NCBI GenBank assembly: GCA_003991915.1
Contig: RQTK01000180.1
Span: forward strand, 350,733-414,732
Length of the DNA: 64,000 nucleotides
Source of the DNA: Elysia chlorotica
Lineage: Eukaryota > Mollusca > Gastropoda > Plakobranchidae
Direction of reading: 5' to 3'
The notes beneath the pieces are model-generated. The model was not told the DNA's origin and did no database searches. It was given only the letters and a program-made list of their open reading frames with translations. Positions within the stretch are counted from its first letter, which is position 1, and each line of letters begins with the position of its first letter. This document shows positions 11,320 through 22,319 of this stretch, piece by piece. The position numbers were made by a program, and so were the translations under genes.

Positions 11320-13140
11320 ACAAGTGCCACAGGGAGAAATAATGAAATAGGTGCAAAGCTAAAAATATGTAGTGCTGCGTAATTATTTTCTAAATCTTTG
11401 TTAATTAAGCACATAATGAACTTGTTAACCCGTTAACCCTCGGTTCTGTTCACTTCAATATTTGCTGAGCTCAACTTTTTATTTGCCAGAAAAATCGAAC
11501 TCACAGTTGCTCTCAATTATACCAATGTTTGAAAGTTTTATACTCCTCTGTTTTCTCTAAAAAGCAACGACTTTTTAAGTAACTAGACTGGGGATATTCC
11601 ATATTATTGAACTCTCTTCCTCAGAATGTTTTCTTTTCATTGCATACTGTTCATGGATAGAAACAAAAAGTTTCAAAGTGAAAAGTTTGCATTACTTTGA
11701 AAGTAAAATTATCTTTGCATACGCACATAGAAAAAGTCGTTATTACCAACTACTTAAAACAACATATCATGTACTATTTTCATCGCTTTTCTTCTTCTCC
11801 CTCTCCTTATTCTCACCCATCGTCCACCACTTCCTCATTTTCTTTGTCTTCCTCTCCATCCTATTCTATATCAAGTTTGCTTTTTAAATTGTAATTTTAC
11901 TTGTCGTTTGAACTCCATGTATATAAAAAAAACTGAACTAAGGGAATTCTATTTGTTTTGAATTACTAAGCATATGCATGCCCTTTTGGTTAGGAGTAAC
12001 AGAAAAGGGTGTCTGGGGATATTTCTTTCTGTTGTTTATAACCTCAAATCATTGAAAGCTGTACAACCAGAGTGAAGAGGAACCCTGGGGATGTTTAGGG
12101 TAGCAAGTATTGATGGTATATGATCATAACCCATCATTGTGGTCTTCTAGACATCCATTCTTATAAAATAAAAGATAATATCAATTGGTTTGTCAGCGCT
12201 TTGGCAGATGTATGTATTCGTCAATTTAAAAAATAGAAGCCACCGCGACAGTATTTGACTAAAATGCATGTTAATTTGATTTCACAGATGTTTATAGGTG
12301 TTAAATTTTCACCTTTTTATCATAACCAACAGTTTCTGGAAAGATTTTTTTTTCATTTTCAACAATCTGGTCGCACGTTTACGTTTAACGTTAACATATC
12401 CTCAGAATATTTCTACGAAAAGACATACAAGGAAAAGGGGAGGCAAAATTACTTCACGAAATTATTTGAAATTTTCTTCTCAGAAAAGACCATTTAGATG
12501 CATCAGCCACTCATATGATAATTTTAGAAAAATTCATTCAGGAAGCACATTCACTCTTTTTTTAAAAAAAAGTAATTTTATTTGCTCTCAGAGAATATCA
12601 TTATTCTCTTACAGCTGGAATCAAGATAGCATTGCCAGCCTTAAAATGAAGAATGATTCCAGCCAATTTGCTATAACAAAATCAATAAATGAAAACAAAC
12701 GCTAACAAAAATATCGATTAGTTATTATTTTCTCTCTAAATGCAAAATAGCTGAAGACGTGAAGAAAACAATAGGTGTATTATAAAGCATAAAAAATAAT
12801 CCTCTTTCCCTTTAGGTGTGAAAGTTACATATCATTGTTCTCTTGTAAGCCTTTTATGTATGCTACATTATTTTTACAGATCATAGCAGGAAATTTTTTT
12901 TTCTGCATAATATCTTAAACTAATTAAAAAAGAAGGAAGTTAATTCAGGTTTAAGCAAGCTTTATAACTAAAATAAGTCAATAACCATATTAGAATTCTA
13001 AAACTTCTAAACAACTCAAAATAATATTTTTTAACGTGGCCTTTCCATGCGTCATTTGCACATAACACAAAACAATCAAAGCGTTTACCTACATTGTGCA
13101 TAAATATTGTTGCTACAAAATGCAGTGATACTGCACATGA
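11320..13140. other. unique AT-rich sequence, no gene seen
   Basis: Several open frames of 65-135 codons at 11678-12705 overlap in different frames, are rich in Phe, Ser and Lys, and show no domain. I regard them as chance in AT-rich DNA. Confidence 0.5.
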
Positions 13141-13154
13141 TATATTTTGTTTTG

Positions 13155-13605
13155 GCCGCTCTAGAGGAGATAGGATCACGTAAGTTGTTACGAAAGTTGA
13201 GGCCCTTTAAACTGAACCAAACTACACTTTTCCGCTTCTATGTCTCTATGATAGAAAATATAATTTCATTTGGTGTCAGTTGCTGGGGTTCGGCAGTTAA
13301 AAAAGGTGACAAGAGTAAGATAAACATTATAATCAAGACGGCAGGAGAAAATTAATAATCAATTAAACAGCCTGGAAACGATCCACTCCAAGGCTTGCAT
13401 GATTAAGCTGAATTCAATTCTACGTAACAGCAAACACCCCCTTAACGACGAGTCTGTACGCTCTTCTCGCAGCAATAAGATCTTGCACCTCCCCCCCCCC
13501 CCCTTAAGAACGGAGCGGTCTAAGAGCTCCTTTGTTCCTGCCTCAGACTTTCTAGAAACATATCAATCATATTATAAGATTTATTGCCTACATCGATCTT
13601 AATGT
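13155..13605 (+). mobile_element. LINE fragment, C-terminal end of reverse transcriptase ORF (CR1/L2-like)
   Basis: Translation in broken frames gives LLRKLRPFKLNQTTLFRFY, then IENIISFGVSCWGSAVKKGD and KINIIIKTAG. After a stop it gives SLETIHSKACMIKLNSILRN, HPLNDES and RSKSSFVPASDFLE. This order (a 'RKL..F' lead, a 'SFGV.CWG' core, 'HPLN', then 'SFVP') is the known C-terminal 'thumb and tail' of CR1/L2-group reverse transcriptases. The piece lacks the catalytic palm and a 3' UTR, and stops just before another copy's endonuclease. It is a dead fragment. LINE identity is firm; the clade is inferred from remembered family motifs. Confidence 0.85.
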
Positions 13606-13611
13606 CTTCTC

Positions 13612-15460
13612 TTCTTTTCTGCTGCTCTTGCGGCGACTGGGTTATGTGTTTTGTGCTCATTCGATCTGTTAGTAACAAACTTGACGAACTGTCGCCTGTT
13701 CTAAACACTTACAGAAACATCGTGAGTCCTCATTTCTCGGCTTCGTCAAGACCTGGCTGAGCGATAGTACCCCAGACTCGACTATCACAATCGACAGTTT
13801 CTTTCGTTTTGAGAGGTGACAAAACTGAAGCTTCTGAAAAACCAGGTGGCGAACGGTGGGCACACAAAAACAATGTGACGGTCGGTCCGCGAGAAAATAT
13901 GCACGCCACACGTTGAACTGTTAAGCATCAATGTGAGACCCCATTACTTACCCAGGGAATTTACCTCTGTCATTATAAACCTTGTCCATATCCCTGAAAC
14001 GAATCTTGGGCCCGAGGCAATAGAACTGCTACCATCACTTAAGAAACTAGATCACCTGACGCCATCAAACTTACTGTTGATTAATCATTGTCTTTTGGAT
14101 ACTGCCTTACTATCAATAGATCACATGCGCGACAAATGGGACGACGACTTTAGACTGTGCTACAGTAATATCCCAGACGCTTCAAGTCCATCCCACTGTC
14201 ACCGTTGGGAGCGTCTGACTACAACAATCTATACCCTGAAGACCAAAAAACCCACCACCCGAGCGGTCGAAGAATGGTCTGAGGAAAAAACAGACACCCA
14301 GAGTTTTTGCTAGATTTAAGTTTACTTATTGATTTTTCGTCTGCTTTTAATATTATCCAGCCCCATCTAATGATCAAGAAATTGTATGGCTTGCATGTTG
14401 ATGTTACCGCCTGGATTTTTTTTTATTTTCTTACAATGAGACCACAATATGATAACATAAACGGTGTTAGTTCCAAAACTATTATCACAAACACGGGGGC
14501 ACGGCGGGCTGTGTGCTTTCACCATTTCTGCCTAGACCAATGACTACAAGACAAAAGACAAAACACATAATTAATTACATTTTCGGACGACTCTTGCCTA
14601 ACGAAGGTTTTTACTTGGAAGAATTTGACACATTTGTGTCATAGTGCGAGATTAACTTTTTTAAATCTGAACATTAATAAAACAAAAAAGACGATTTATT
14701 TTTATTTTAGAGGAAGCGAGGAACCTGCTTTAACTCCACTAAAATAAAAGATGTACAAGTTGAAGTTGTTGACACATCCAAATATCTCTGCCTCAATATT
14801 GATTGTTAACTTTATTTTCCACACATGTTGAAATCCTGATTTAAAAAAAAACAACTAATCAACTACATTGATGTCGACTACAATATCATGAACATTTTTA
14901 TGTTCCTGTATATTATACATATACATATATATATATATATATCTTTTGGAATTACATGTTTTGGAGGAAACCCAACAAAACCCACTCTCAAAAGAGAAGA
15001 CAAAATAAGAAAGAAAGCTTCCCAAATTATTTGCTTTCAACTAACCACTTTCAAAGACGTTTATGTTTTACAAGTAAGCTAAATGCATAACATCCGACAT
15101 AAACCACCCTCTTCATAGAGAAATATGAAACATCACAAAGAAGTAATATATTAATATAAAAAGGGCCTGAAGAGACAGATATAAAAACTCGCATCATTTT
15201 GCTGGAAAAATTGCCATGCTTAGAGAAATTGTGATTGTAGGGGTATATATTTTTGTATATGCGTAAAGAGGTTATATACAGTGTATAATTTCAACAATTT
15301 TACACGTAAATGTAAAATACTTATTTTATTTTATTATCATTATTATCATTTTTTTTATCTCACACATGTACAACTGATGTGATATTGAATCAAATGTATT
15401 TTTGTCTGACCAAGAAAAAGTTCCCTATGGCATAATTAAGACTTATCTTATCTTATCTTA
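13612..15460 (+). mobile_element. degenerate CR1/L2-like LINE: endonuclease, RT with internal deletion, 3' tail
   Basis: Several frames together give the ordered domains of a non-LTR retrotransposon. The endonuclease end is clearest at 13933-14310 (RPHYLPREFTSVIINLVHIP, then LTPSNLLLINHCLLD). RT follows at 14307-14543, with LSLLIDFSSAFNIIQPHLMI matching the 'DFSSAFNTIQP' palm motif and IITNTGARRAVC matching the 'TNTGAPQGC' motif in mutated form. 'FADD' is not preserved. Remnants follow at 14740-14815 (IKDVQVEVVDTSKYLCLNID) and 14940-15070 (SFGITCFGG). An AT microsatellite interrupts the RT near 14925. The segment between endonuclease and RT is missing, as is most of the 5' end. A 3' UTR ends in TTATC repeats at 15442-15460. 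Stops, frameshifts and deletions make it inactive. Confidence 0.85.
14925..14942. repeat. short (AT)n array inside the LINE
   Basis: Alternating AT of about 18 bp interrupts the RT reading frame of the LINE and arose after the element lost function. Confidence 0.85.
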
Positions 15461-15469
15461 TGACATGAA

Positions 15470-15840
15470 ATGAGATGCGTAACATAAAGATTTAACAAAA
15501 AGAGAAAGAGTGTTGAACGGGGAGAGAGAGATAGAGAGAGAGAGCGAGGTGGAGGGGGTGGGGGAAGAGATATAGAGGGTGTGCAAGTTATCGATGATTA
15601 TGCTTCATTAACGTTTTATGTGAATGTCAATTTTCCTCTTGTTGCTGGTATATCCAACCCAAATCAAACTTAAGCTGTGACCTTCTGGTAAAAACTAGAG
15701 TGAACCTTAGCGTCCAACAGATGCAAACAAAATATTGAAATTGTAAAACGAAAAAAGAAAGAAAAACGATCGAGGTAATGTCAGACGGAGATATTTAGAA
15801 CGAAATAATTACACTGAGGCATATCGATGTGTAATTCCCT
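15470..15840. other. purine-rich then unique sequence, no gene seen
   Basis: A short GA tract (about 15520-15545) with G-rich flank, then ordinary AT-rich DNA. Confidence 0.5.
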
Positions 15841-15844
15841 AGGT

Positions 15845-16008
<164 letters not shown>

Positions 16009-16011
16009 CAA

Positions 16012-16520
16012 TAAAAAGAGATGGAAAGATAGATGGGACGAAAGTGGGGCCAGCTACAATTCGGCCAGAATCGGCGCAGAATTTAAGAGATTTGAGCCGA
16101 GAAGGGTTTGGAACTAGATCTATACTTGTATCGCTCGAAAGAAAAAAAAAGAATCGGGGGAGTACTAACTACAACCCTCCCTATACTTCTGCCAGTAATC
16201 AATAACAAAGACTTATCACTTGATCAAGATAATCAAATTTTATAATCAAGAAAGGATAAGAGCAACGTCCTTGACAAGCACAAGACCGTGCTCAGTGGAG
16301 ATTGCAGAGATTTCTGGCGCGTCCCCACCTGATTAGCAGAATGCGAAAGACAACTAAGTCAAGCATGTTGCTATAGTCCTTTTTTTAAAACTCTACGGCA
16401 CCCCTTCCCTCCCCCCTCCCCCTAAAAAACAACAAACAAAACACAAAAACATAAACAAAATATATTGAGGATCAAATGCACGAAAAAGTTTAATCCCATT
16501 TCAATGTTTCATCACTTCCT
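16012..16520. other. unique sequence, no gene seen
   Basis: A mixed-composition stretch with A- and C-rich runs near 16400-16430. No coding or RNA signature. Confidence 0.5.
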
Positions 16521-16524
16521 ATTT

Positions 16525-16625
<101 letters not shown>

Positions 16626-16712
16626 GAGATAGAGAAATATGGGGAGGGGCAGTCAGACAGACCAACAGATGGACGGGCGGACAGAACCAGAGAGAACGAG
16701 CGAAACAGGGAG

Positions 16713-16973
16713 TTTGGGGGGGGGAGTTGGGCTGGTTTCACGTCCAACATCAGCACTATATAGGCTATATTGTGGACGGGCCCCAAGATTGACGTCTGAC
16801 AACTGTATGTGCTGCCACACACGAGACAGGGCGGGGATGCCATGATTCCTGCCACGGCCGGTCATATTAAACTGACACCGACCCAACCAGTAGAGAGCGA
16901 AATTGCCAGGGCTCGAACACGAACCTTTTGCGTCGGAAGCCGATGGTTTACCCCAGGGTCACCGCGCCCCCCA
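16713..16973 (-). mobile_element. tRNA-derived SINE, near complete, with target-site duplication (family A copy 3)
   Basis: On the minus strand the element begins GGGGGGCGCGGTGACCCTGG (A-box region). It passes the tRNA-like stretch with B box GTTCGAGCC (revcomp near 16908-16917), then the conserved middle (GTCGGTGTCAGTTTAATATG; TCTCGTGTGTGGCAGCACAT), and ends with TATAGCCTATATAGTGCTGA and a GGACGTGAAACCAGCCCAAC tail. GAAACAGGGAG flanks it on both sides (16702-16712 and 16974-16984), a perfect 11-bp target-site duplication. It is non-coding, Pol III-transcribed in type, and mobilised in trans by an unidentified LINE. Confidence 0.9.
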
Positions 16974-16984
16974 GAAACAGGGAG

Positions 16985-18410
16985 ACAGAACCAGAGAGCG
17001 ATGGAGAGAGAGAAAGATAAACAAACAATGTTATGACGGTATAGGGCAAAAAGTTAGAAAAAAATTATCATCATCATCGGATGCAAAAAAATGTCAAAGA
17101 TCTATTATTTCAAACAATAAATTTCTCCACGATATAATCCGCTCTCTAGAGGAAAATTGTACTACCTAAGAAACCCTGTTTTCTGGCCGTGAAGATCAAT
17201 AACACATTGTTGCCAGAGCAGACCACAAACACTAATGTCTTTTGATATCAAGTATTTATTACTTTCAAACAAACCAAAGTGCTGTCCCAGACGTTATTTT
17301 TAACGACTCTTATAATAGATTGGTTTCTGAATAACCCCTTTGAATGCACCATTTTACGCTGCCTTTGTGCATTTGAATGGCCAGCTTAGAGCAGAAATTT
17401 AATATGTGAACGTTTGGGAAGCATTATCCTATTTTAAAGATAACTTCAAATGTCGCTAGTTCAGTTTTCCATCGAACGTTCCAGCAACATTTTGCAAAGA
17501 TCTAAATAATTGTACAGATAACTTATGCTAAATTAGATAAGGTATGATTCGATTCTGCCGATATGACTTCCCTAAACCAATAGCATTTTATTTCAATAGC
17601 AACATGAAATGACAAGGATAAAAGCGATAGACAACTTTTAGTAGCGTCTTCATAACAATTACTTGATAAATTTAATCTAAAAATGGACCTTTTGTAGTCC
17701 TATTTCATAAAGTAAGAAAAAAAATCATAACGTAGGGAAAGAACAATTTTCATTTTCCTTTTTATTGTACTTTTTATTTGTGGTTAAAGATGTATTAACT
17801 CAATTTTTGTATGAATAAAATGTTGAACAACTGAGTTATCTATTATATATTATTTTGTGAACTTGGTAAATTATTATCGGCTACTCTACCATTACTACTC
17901 AAGATACAAACTTAAAATTAACACACGTTGGTACAATGACATTTTTTTTGAATGTTTTAGGCTGGTTCATTTGTTGCTTTTTATGATGCATGATGACGCA
18001 TAAACCATTAATTCGATTAAAGAAAATTCATAAGTTCCAAATCGATTCGTCGATCAAACATTTAATTGCAGTTGGGGTTTTCCCCCCAGTTTTAGATCGA
18101 ACGAATGACGCATAAAGCATTGATTAGATTTTAGATATTTCATTAATTGAAAATTGTTAGTACTAGAGATCTAGAGTGCCAAATCTAGATCTAATTATCT
18201 AGATCTTCTCTAGATTAGATATTCTATGCTTGGCCAAGAATGCCATGTAGGGTTTGAAAAAAATTAGCCCTAGGTTTAAAACATGTGACATAATTACCCC
18301 CTTTAGTGTAAGTATAATAATTATCATAAGGTTTAATTAAGTATTACTCCTAAAATATTTCTCTATCTCAAGTTCCTCAAGCTCTTGGAATTCTTTATTG
18401 ATAACACACA
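16985..18410. other. unique AT-rich sequence with AGATCT cluster, no gene seen
   Basis: Mostly featureless AT-rich DNA. At about 18160-18225 AGATCT and TCTAGA words occur repeatedly in 65 bp, just upstream of the Helitron relic. Confidence 0.55.
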
Positions 18411-18419
18411 CTTCACCTT

Positions 18420-19985
18420 CAAATCCATCAGCTCTATGGCAGGAGTTCAAACATGCACTCAATGAAGATTTTGTTTTACATCATTTGAATGTTCAACACG
18501 ACGCAGCATACAACATGAGCCTGATGAATTTAAAGATGTCATTTTGTCGACGAGAGTGACATCTTTAACTGACCTTGGAATTCCACAGCCTGATGGACTT
18601 GCCACTGAAAGGATTGACCAGGAATATACAACGGGGAGGTCAGTTATGATATAACAGAAGAACAACAGACAGCAAACGAAAAGATACAGCTTCTGACGCA
18701 AGAACAAGCCTGACTTGCCACTGAAAGGATTGACCAGGAATATACAGAAGGGAGGTCAGTTATGATATAACAGAAGAACAACAGACAGCAAACGAAAAGA
18801 TACAGCTTCTGACGCAAGGACAAGCCTGTGTTTGCTCGAAGTTGAATGAAATGGTGGAATTGAATCAAGGAGGTGTGTGTTTTCGGATGCCCCTGGTGGC
18901 CGCGGTAAGACCTTTTTAATAATAATAATCACTAAGATAACAAGGGAAAATTGCAATTGCCACAGTCAGTAATGGTATTGCAAGATTCAAAGTGCCTCTC
19001 GGTTTTGTACAAAGTGATGCTCCCATAAATTATGCCCTGTTAAAAAGGGCACTGCGCTAGCGCGCGTCTTCCAAGAGGCATCAATACTAATAATTGATGA
19101 GGGGCCTATGCTTCATCGTAAGGTTCTAGAAGCTGCCCACAAGACGCTTCGTGACTAAAGAACATCAGAACAAGCCATGGGTGGACTACTTACTCTGCTC
19201 TACGGAGATTTTCGATAAATACTGCCAGTGGTTTCACAAGGCACACGAGCAAATATTGTTGACGCTTGTCTAAAAATGGTCACCGTTATTAAGAAATGTA
19301 AACAGACTGTTTGCTGAAAACCCTTCGAATTTGGTCAACGGAAATGCTAAAATTATCTCCTATCCCAACATCATATCCTTGGACCAATTTGGAATATCGA
19401 CCAGTAGTGTGGATACTTTATTAAACATGGTTTTTCCTGAATTTTTGCAAAATTATACAAACCAACAGAGTTGGATTACAGAACCGTGACATACATCAAC
19501 AATACAGGAGCGGCATGGATTCCAGGACCTTTCCATTCTTACAACATATAACACTTTTGTCAATGAAGAAGAAGCTGTTGGTTTTTTGAATTCAATAGAA
19601 GTGTCTGGTTTTCCACCTCACATGCTTCGTTTGAAAGTGGGTATGCCAGTTATGCTACTGTGATCAATAAATACACCACAACTCATGAATGGAACTGAAT
19701 GTATCGTCACCGGCTGCATGCGAAAGACCATTAAGGTTGAGATCGCAGTTGGAGCTCATATGGTGGAGCGACATTCATAGCGCGTGTTCCACATCATTTT
19801 CATTCATATTTCAACGTAAGCAGTTTCCACTTCGACTACCCTTCTAAGTAGCCATTAATAAAGCACAAGGACAAACCTTGCAATTGGTCTTGACCTATGC
19901 CAACCAGTGTTTGCACATGGAATGCTACATGTAGCTCTGTCCAGACATCTATCTCCTGGCATCACAATAATGGAGTAACCAGAAA
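18420..19985 (+). pseudogene. Helitron PIF1-like helicase remnant
   Basis: Frames joined across many stops give the C-terminal helicase half of a Helitron Rep/Hel protein, the enzyme of rolling-circle DNA transposition. Visible in order: ALWQEFKHALNEDFVLHHLN (about 18430-18490), LTDLGIPQPDG (about 18567-18595), Walker A SDAPGGRGKTFL (about 18880-18915, with Arg where GTGKT is usual), Walker B ILIIDEGPMLHRK (about 19084-19122), YGDFR then ILPVVSQGTRANIVDACLK (about 19200-19275), LRLKVGMPVMLL (about 19628-19662) and INKAQGQTLQLVLTYANQCL (about 19854-19915). The Rep nuclease half is not seen upstream. A 116-bp tandem duplication (18596-18827) and multiple frameshifts make it inactive. A host PIF1 gene is unlikely because the Helitron-specific spacing and 'INKAQGQ' end fit better. 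Confidence 0.88.
18596..18827. repeat. 116-bp tandem duplication in the Helitron relic
   Basis: 18596-18711 and 18712-18827 are nearly identical, starting GACTTGCCACTGAAAGGATT, with only a few differences ('aacgggg' versus 'gaaggg', 'agaaca' versus 'aggaca'). The low divergence means the duplication is younger than the decay of the surrounding frame. Confidence 0.95.
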
Positions 19986-20154
19986 ATAAGTTGGTCTAGA
20001 AAGAAATCCTGTTAACATCCTGACGTGAGCAATCAAGACCATTGATAAGCCTTTATAAGTGGGGCGCACCCATTTGTATCATATGTTATTTGTTCACCTT
20101 CTTTTGCATAGTGATTCTATCTCTATAACTGTTTTTCACCATTATATTCCCAGA

Positions 20155-20194
20155 ACTGTCCCGAAGCCCGACTGAGGCCGGTCACCCCAGCTAG
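20155..20194 (+). other. possible Helitron 3' terminus (CTAG end)
   Basis: About 200 bp after the helicase end is a GC-rich stretch, GCCCGACTGAGGCCGGTCAC, followed by CCCAGCTAG and a T. Helitrons end in CTRR and insert before T, so CTAG at 20191-20194 fits. The expected stem-loop just upstream is weak, so this is tentative. Confidence 0.35.
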
Positions 20195-20321
20195 TTAAAT
20201 TAAAACGTTTGTGTGTGTTGTTGTTTTTTTTTTGTTTTTGTGCATGGTTAATCTAATAAACATATCATCATTTATTATCGTCTCTTCATTTCTCTCATCC
20301 ATCACTAAAAATGGGAATGCT

Positions 20322-20660
20322 TAGAAGCAAGGCGTCCAAAGAGAAGTCAAAGTCACCAAAATAATTATAAATAAACTTGCAGCAGAATAATAGTGAGCTA
20401 TTTTTAGAACATCTTAGCATCGCGCTGCGCAACTATTATTTAGCAAAAATAGATATCAAATATCCGATAATTTATGAATTTTCAAAAATAACCCAAAATA
20501 GTGCGCACGTAGATAGTTTACATTTTTGAAGTGTAGACTGATTGTCTATGTTTAAAACTAAAGGAAATAAAAACCACTTTTACCCTTGGTGTGCCAAAAT
20601 CTTTTCACTTCTTTCAATTCGGTGACTTGGCCTTCTATTTTTGGACGCCTTGCTTGGAAG
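20322..20660. repeat. inverted-repeat unit, possible MITE
   Basis: AAGCAAGGCGTCCAAA at 20325-20340 is perfectly complementary to 20640-20655. Imperfect complementarity continues inward (GAGAAGTCAAAGTCACC versus GGTGACTTGGCCTTC), giving about 40-bp inverted arms about 330 bp apart. There is no transposase frame. Target-site duplications were not resolved. Confidence 0.55.
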
Positions 20661-20664
20661 ACAT

Positions 20665-22180
20665 GCCGCCAAGTAACGTTCGCTATTCAAGCGAGAGGAG
20701 TGAGCAATGCCCATCGGTGCGCCTTGTTCAGAGTTTTGAAAATTAACACAAACGCGCGAATTTTGTTAGTAGACCTACTGCACAATGATACTGTGACGTT
20801 TCTGCTTGTTGAACATCATTGATGTATTCCGACAGAGTGGAACCTCATTCACAGTCCACGTATATCTAGTTACTTATCTATCTTTATCAATCTATCTAGC
20901 CACTTCGCTATCTATCTACCTACAGTTTTAGCATTCCAGTTTCTATGCATCTTATTCAGTCTCTTTTCATTAATAACCTTAGCTTTTTTCCCCATTATCA
21001 AACTCTTTTTACAAACATTTTTTATTGGTTATCACAGTCACGCCGAAACCATCAAATTCCGTTTTTTTCCTTCTTTTTTTTTCCAGTTATTTCCCTGTTT
21101 AATCATAGAAACTAAGCCATAATTTCACGTCCTATAATAAACACAGCACTGACCAAATAATCCTTTCCTGGATATTACGGCCTCATTATCCTGAGTAGTC
21201 TGGGGCATACAAACCTAGACCATCAGAATAAATGTATGGCTTGGAAATCTAGGAAAAGAACATTTTAGTGGCCGCACTTACTGCACACAGATAGGCACGT
21301 GAAACTCTACAAACTATTCTATAAGTAAAAACATGAATCAGAAAACCTGTGCACAACAAGATATCTTGTCTTCTTTGTTACTTTAAGGATGAATAGAAAG
21401 CAAGCGATGAGATGGGTAGAACAAGTATGTTTCTTGATGTTGAAAAGATACAAGTTGGAAATTCCCATTTGAAAAGCTGTTATGATTATGCATAGGTGAA
21501 AATTGTGTCTGCGGGTTTTTTAATGCCTTTTACAACGCGATGTGCCAGTTTAAGAATCGGGAAATGCTATAGGGGCCCTTATAAGATGGTTAAGTTGTTG
21601 TTTTTAACTACTCCATCAAGTGACTGACAGGTGGTTTAGGAAAATATTGTTCCAAGCCATCATTACGTTTTAAAATTCACTAACTATAAAATGAGCTGAT
21701 GTAAGTTGTTCTTTCTTATTTATTAAACTTATTATATTATATTATATTATCAATTAGATTATGTTGACAACAAAAAACTCATGTTAAACAGTATCTTTTG
21801 GAAAATTAGTATTATTCGGTTGATTGTAAAAGAAAATTTACCCTAGTTTTGTAACTAAATAATTGAGAGATTTGAGGAAAATTAGACAGTCAGTGCTAAG
21901 GAATTGTTATAGACTTATTAAATTGATTAAATTTTGCCACGGTTACTGGAAATCTTCAGAAACTTGTTTTAATAATCAATCAGGATTTATAGCAACAGTT
22001 GTTTCTACAAGTGTAATCAATTGATGCCCGCGGATGTCATTTCTTGTGAATTTCAGCAACAGGAAATTGTTCGTTTCTTATTTTCAGACCATAGTAATTA
22101 AGCCGTAATTATGTAAAGGAAATCGAAACTTAGGTTTGTAATATTTCATGTCAGGGTCGAAGACACCTCAATGGTAGGGC
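20665..22180. other. unique AT-rich sequence, no gene seen
   Basis: 20781-20850 resembles 46328-46395 (see findings). A short TTATA repeat lies at about 21728-21750. Otherwise no feature was recognised. Confidence 0.5.
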
Positions 22181-22187
22181 AATAAGG

Positions 22188-22318
22188 GGAGAATGAGAGT
22201 GAGAAAAGGGTGGATATGAGAAGGGATACAGAGAGAAGAGAAGAAAGAGACATAGAGACAGAGAGAGACAGAGAAAGACAGAGAGAGACGGAGACAGAGA
22301 GAAGGGGGGGAGGAGAGA
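22188..22318. repeat. imperfect (GA)n/(GACA)n tract
   Basis: Purine-rich with GAGACAGAGA steps. Confidence 0.85.
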
Positions 22319-22319
22319 A

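Noticed and set aside
12298-12705. 135-codon frame overlapping another at 12255-12497
   Set aside because: Two overlapping frames in AT-rich DNA, both low in information, with no recognised motif.
18880-19120. Host PIF1 or RecD-type helicase gene
   Set aside because: Many stops and frameshifts. Flanking blocks match the Helitron version rather than a cellular PIF1.
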